A stretch of 5,725 nucleotides of DNA from Bdellovibrionales bacterium (GTDB lineage: Bacteria; Bdellovibrionota; JAFGOL01), in NCBI GenBank assembly GCA_022707945.1, contig JAKIZQ010000067.1:1-5725 (forward strand). Reading direction: 5' to 3'. The notes under the pieces were generated by a model that saw only the letters and a list, made by a program, of their open reading frames with translations, had not been told where the DNA came from and ran no database searches. Below, piece after piece: positions 4,648 to 5,725 of this stretch. How positions within the stretch are numbered: the first letter of the stretch is position 1; each line of letters begins with the position of its first letter. Both the position numbers and the translations under genes were made by a program.

Positions 4648-5201
4648 AATATGCAATACTAGTACCAACAAAATTTGAAGCAGACAAAGTCCCTCAAGAA
4701 ATAAAAGACAGTGGAGTATTCTTTGTTTCTGGAGTTTTACGTCTAACAAGAAAAAAGATACTAAGTCTAATAAAGAATCACAAAGTAGATAAGATAATAC
4801 TTCTTGGTTTTTGTGGTGACCTTATGCAAAAGAACAGGCTCGGACAAGCTTTTAATATAAACAAGGTCTGTGATGGCAAGAACACTATGGAACTAAAAAC
4901 GCTAAAAGGTCTTAAACTTAAAGAAGCTTCATGCATAACTTCTGTTAAACCTGTATATACAGATGCTGTACGTAAGAAAATGGCACAACATGCAGAATTG
5001 GTAGAAATGGAATGTTGGTGGGCGGCCCAAGTCTGTAAAGAACACAATGTAGACTTTCATTCGATCAGAATAGTTTCTGACGAGTGTAATTCACCGCTTG
5101 GAGAATATTTTGATTTTAAGAAAGGCCCTACAAAAGAATTACTTAATTCTCAAAAAGTTCTGAACAATTTAGTGAAAGACATTATACAACTTTTATCCTA
5201 G
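4644..5201 (+). CDS. Compact nucleoside phosphorylase/nucleosidase superfamily protein
   Basis: The 185-aa protein is shorter than typical members (about 220-250 aa). Signs of the PNP/MTAN fold are the starting strand MKYAILVPTKFEADKV with Glu12 at the place of the nucleosidase catalytic Glu, the strand-turn KIILLGFCGDL (50-60) resembling the G-x-A/C-G-G/D phosphate or ribose loop, VEMECWWAAQVCKEH (120-134) matching the D/E-ME ribose-binding helix, and IRIVSDE (141-147) matching the R-x-I-S-D strand with Asp146. It may be a futalosine hydrolase or MTA/SAH nucleosidase relative, but the substrate is not determinable. Trp125-Trp126 replace the small residues usually following ME. The start overlaps the phosphatase stop (ATGA), with GAGGT 6 nt upstream, so the two are coupled. 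Its 3' end overlaps the convergent AI-2E gene by 20 nt. Confidence 0.7.
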   Translation: MKYAILVPTKFEADKVPQEIKDSGVFFVSGVLRLTRKKILSLIKNHKVDKIILLGFCGDLMQKNRLGQAFNINKVCDGKNTMELKTLKGLKLKEASCITSVKPVYTDAVRKKMAQHAELVEMECWWAAQVCKEHNVDFHSIRIVSDECNSPLGEYFDFKKGPTKELLNSQKVLNNLVKDIIQLLS

Positions 5202-5725
5202 ACGATACAGCATCAACGACAGCCTTTATGATACAAAAAATCGGAACAGAAAGGACCATCCCAAGCACTCCCATCAAACTATTACCGACTATTATAAGAA
5301 CAACCACTAATGCAGGATGTACATTTATACGTTGAGATACCATCATCGGTATTATCACCAAAAAATCTATCATCTGTGCTACAAAATACAGCAATATAGT
5401 AAGCAAAAACACCTGTTCTGTACCAAAGTAATATGCAACAGCAACTCCGGGTATAGAACCAATAACAGGCCCAACATAAGGGACCAAATTAAACACACCA
5501 GCGATCAATGATAGCAGTAAAGCATACTTTATACCAAGTAGCAAAAGACCAATGTATATAATAAGTGTTAGTACTCCAGTCTCTAAAAGACGCGCCTGTA
5601 TGAAACCACCCATTTGTTTATTGATGTTATCTATAAGCACGACTCCTGACTCAAGATATCTATTAGGCAACATATTTAACATAAGTCTTTTTATTTTCTT
5701 CCCATCTTTTAAGAGAAAAAAAGTA
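5182..5725 (-). CDS. AI-2E family transporter, C-terminal half (5' end outside the window)
   Basis: The leftward frame stays open to the window edge, so the internal ATG at 5682 is not the start. The 180 visible residues begin TFFLLKDGKKIKRLMLNMLP, the FFLL-K/R-DG...LP segment characteristic of the family. Then come membrane segments at about 50-65, 67-83, 105-127 and 136-166. The signature FNLVPYVGPVIGSIPG (78-93) and HPALVVVLIIVGNSLMG (136-152) match the conserved C-terminal block. Full-length members are about 340-370 aa in the inner membrane. Some relate to autoinducer-2 export and others to Na+/H+ antiport or unknown transport, so the name should not be read as proof of quorum sensing. 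It converges on and overlaps the nucleoside-phosphorylase-like gene by 20 nt. Confidence 0.88.
   Translation of the reverse strand, partial: TFFLLKDGKKIKRLMLNMLPNRYLESGVVLIDNINKQMGGFIQARLLETGVLTLIIYIGLLLLGIKYALLLSLIAGVFNLVPYVGPVIGSIPGVAVAYYFGTEQVFLLTILLYFVAQMIDFLVIIPMMVSQRINVHPALVVVLIIVGNSLMGVLGMVLSVPIFCIIKAVVDAVSSRIKVV

Noticed and set aside
4778..5047. 89-codon leftward frame antisense to the phosphorylase-like gene
   Set aside because: The plus-strand frame has catalytic landmarks, a Shine-Dalgarno and coupling to the upstream gene; this one has none.
1..5725. CRISPR array or defence island
   Set aside because: No regularly spaced direct repeats and no nuclease, helicase or toxin-antitoxin-like genes are visible.

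Overview
The window is AT-rich, densely packed bacterial chromosomal DNA. The envelope genes point to a diderm: a Sec-exported N-acetylmuramoyl-L-alanine amidase, a porin-like N-terminus and a small exported Cys-rich protein. I cannot name the phylum. The protein style fits a poorly sampled lineage of the Omnitrophota/Elusimicrobia kind, but that is only an impression. No complete novel defence or mobile system is visible. The unusual parts are an insertion-sequence junction at the left edge, a structured element derived from a tRNA end near 1.1 kb, and extreme packing of opposed genes.

Layout. Positions 1-77 look like the left end of an IS3-type insertion sequence: a GC-rich terminus, then a ribosome binding site and the first codons of a leftward ORF beginning MKR. 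It cuts off a porin-like gene whose signal peptide and first strand survive at 78-231. Upstream of that, also leftward, are an exported six-cysteine protein (237-578) and a small cupin (652-969). The gap at 970-1250 holds no credible gene. It holds an imperfect second copy of the 3' end of tRNA-Ser, interrupted in the T-loop by a hairpin-rich insert (1063-1185), and the terminator of the true tRNA-Ser.

Positions 1252-3749 form a leftward unit: amidase, rph (RNase PH), rdgB (XTP/dITP diphosphatase) and tRNA-Ser(UGA). The amidase-rph gap is 3 nt, rph and rdgB overlap by 10 nt, the tRNA follows 33 nt after rdgB, and a strong intrinsic terminator closes the unit. Diverging from it, with overlapping 5' ends, is a rightward pair: a Ppx/GppA phosphatase (3733-4647) and a compact nucleoside-phosphorylase-fold protein (4644-5201), coupled through an ATGA overlap. 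An AI-2E family membrane protein enters from the right edge and runs leftward (5182-5725), overlapping the end of that pair by 20 nt.

Functional theme. RNase PH trims tRNA 3' ends by phosphorolysis, RdgB removes non-canonical NTPs, Ppx/GppA enzymes hydrolyse polyphosphate or pppGpp, and the phosphorylase-like protein probably acts on a nucleoside. The central 4 kb is therefore a nucleotide and phosphate housekeeping block with one cell-wall hydrolase attached. This theme is an inference from family membership.
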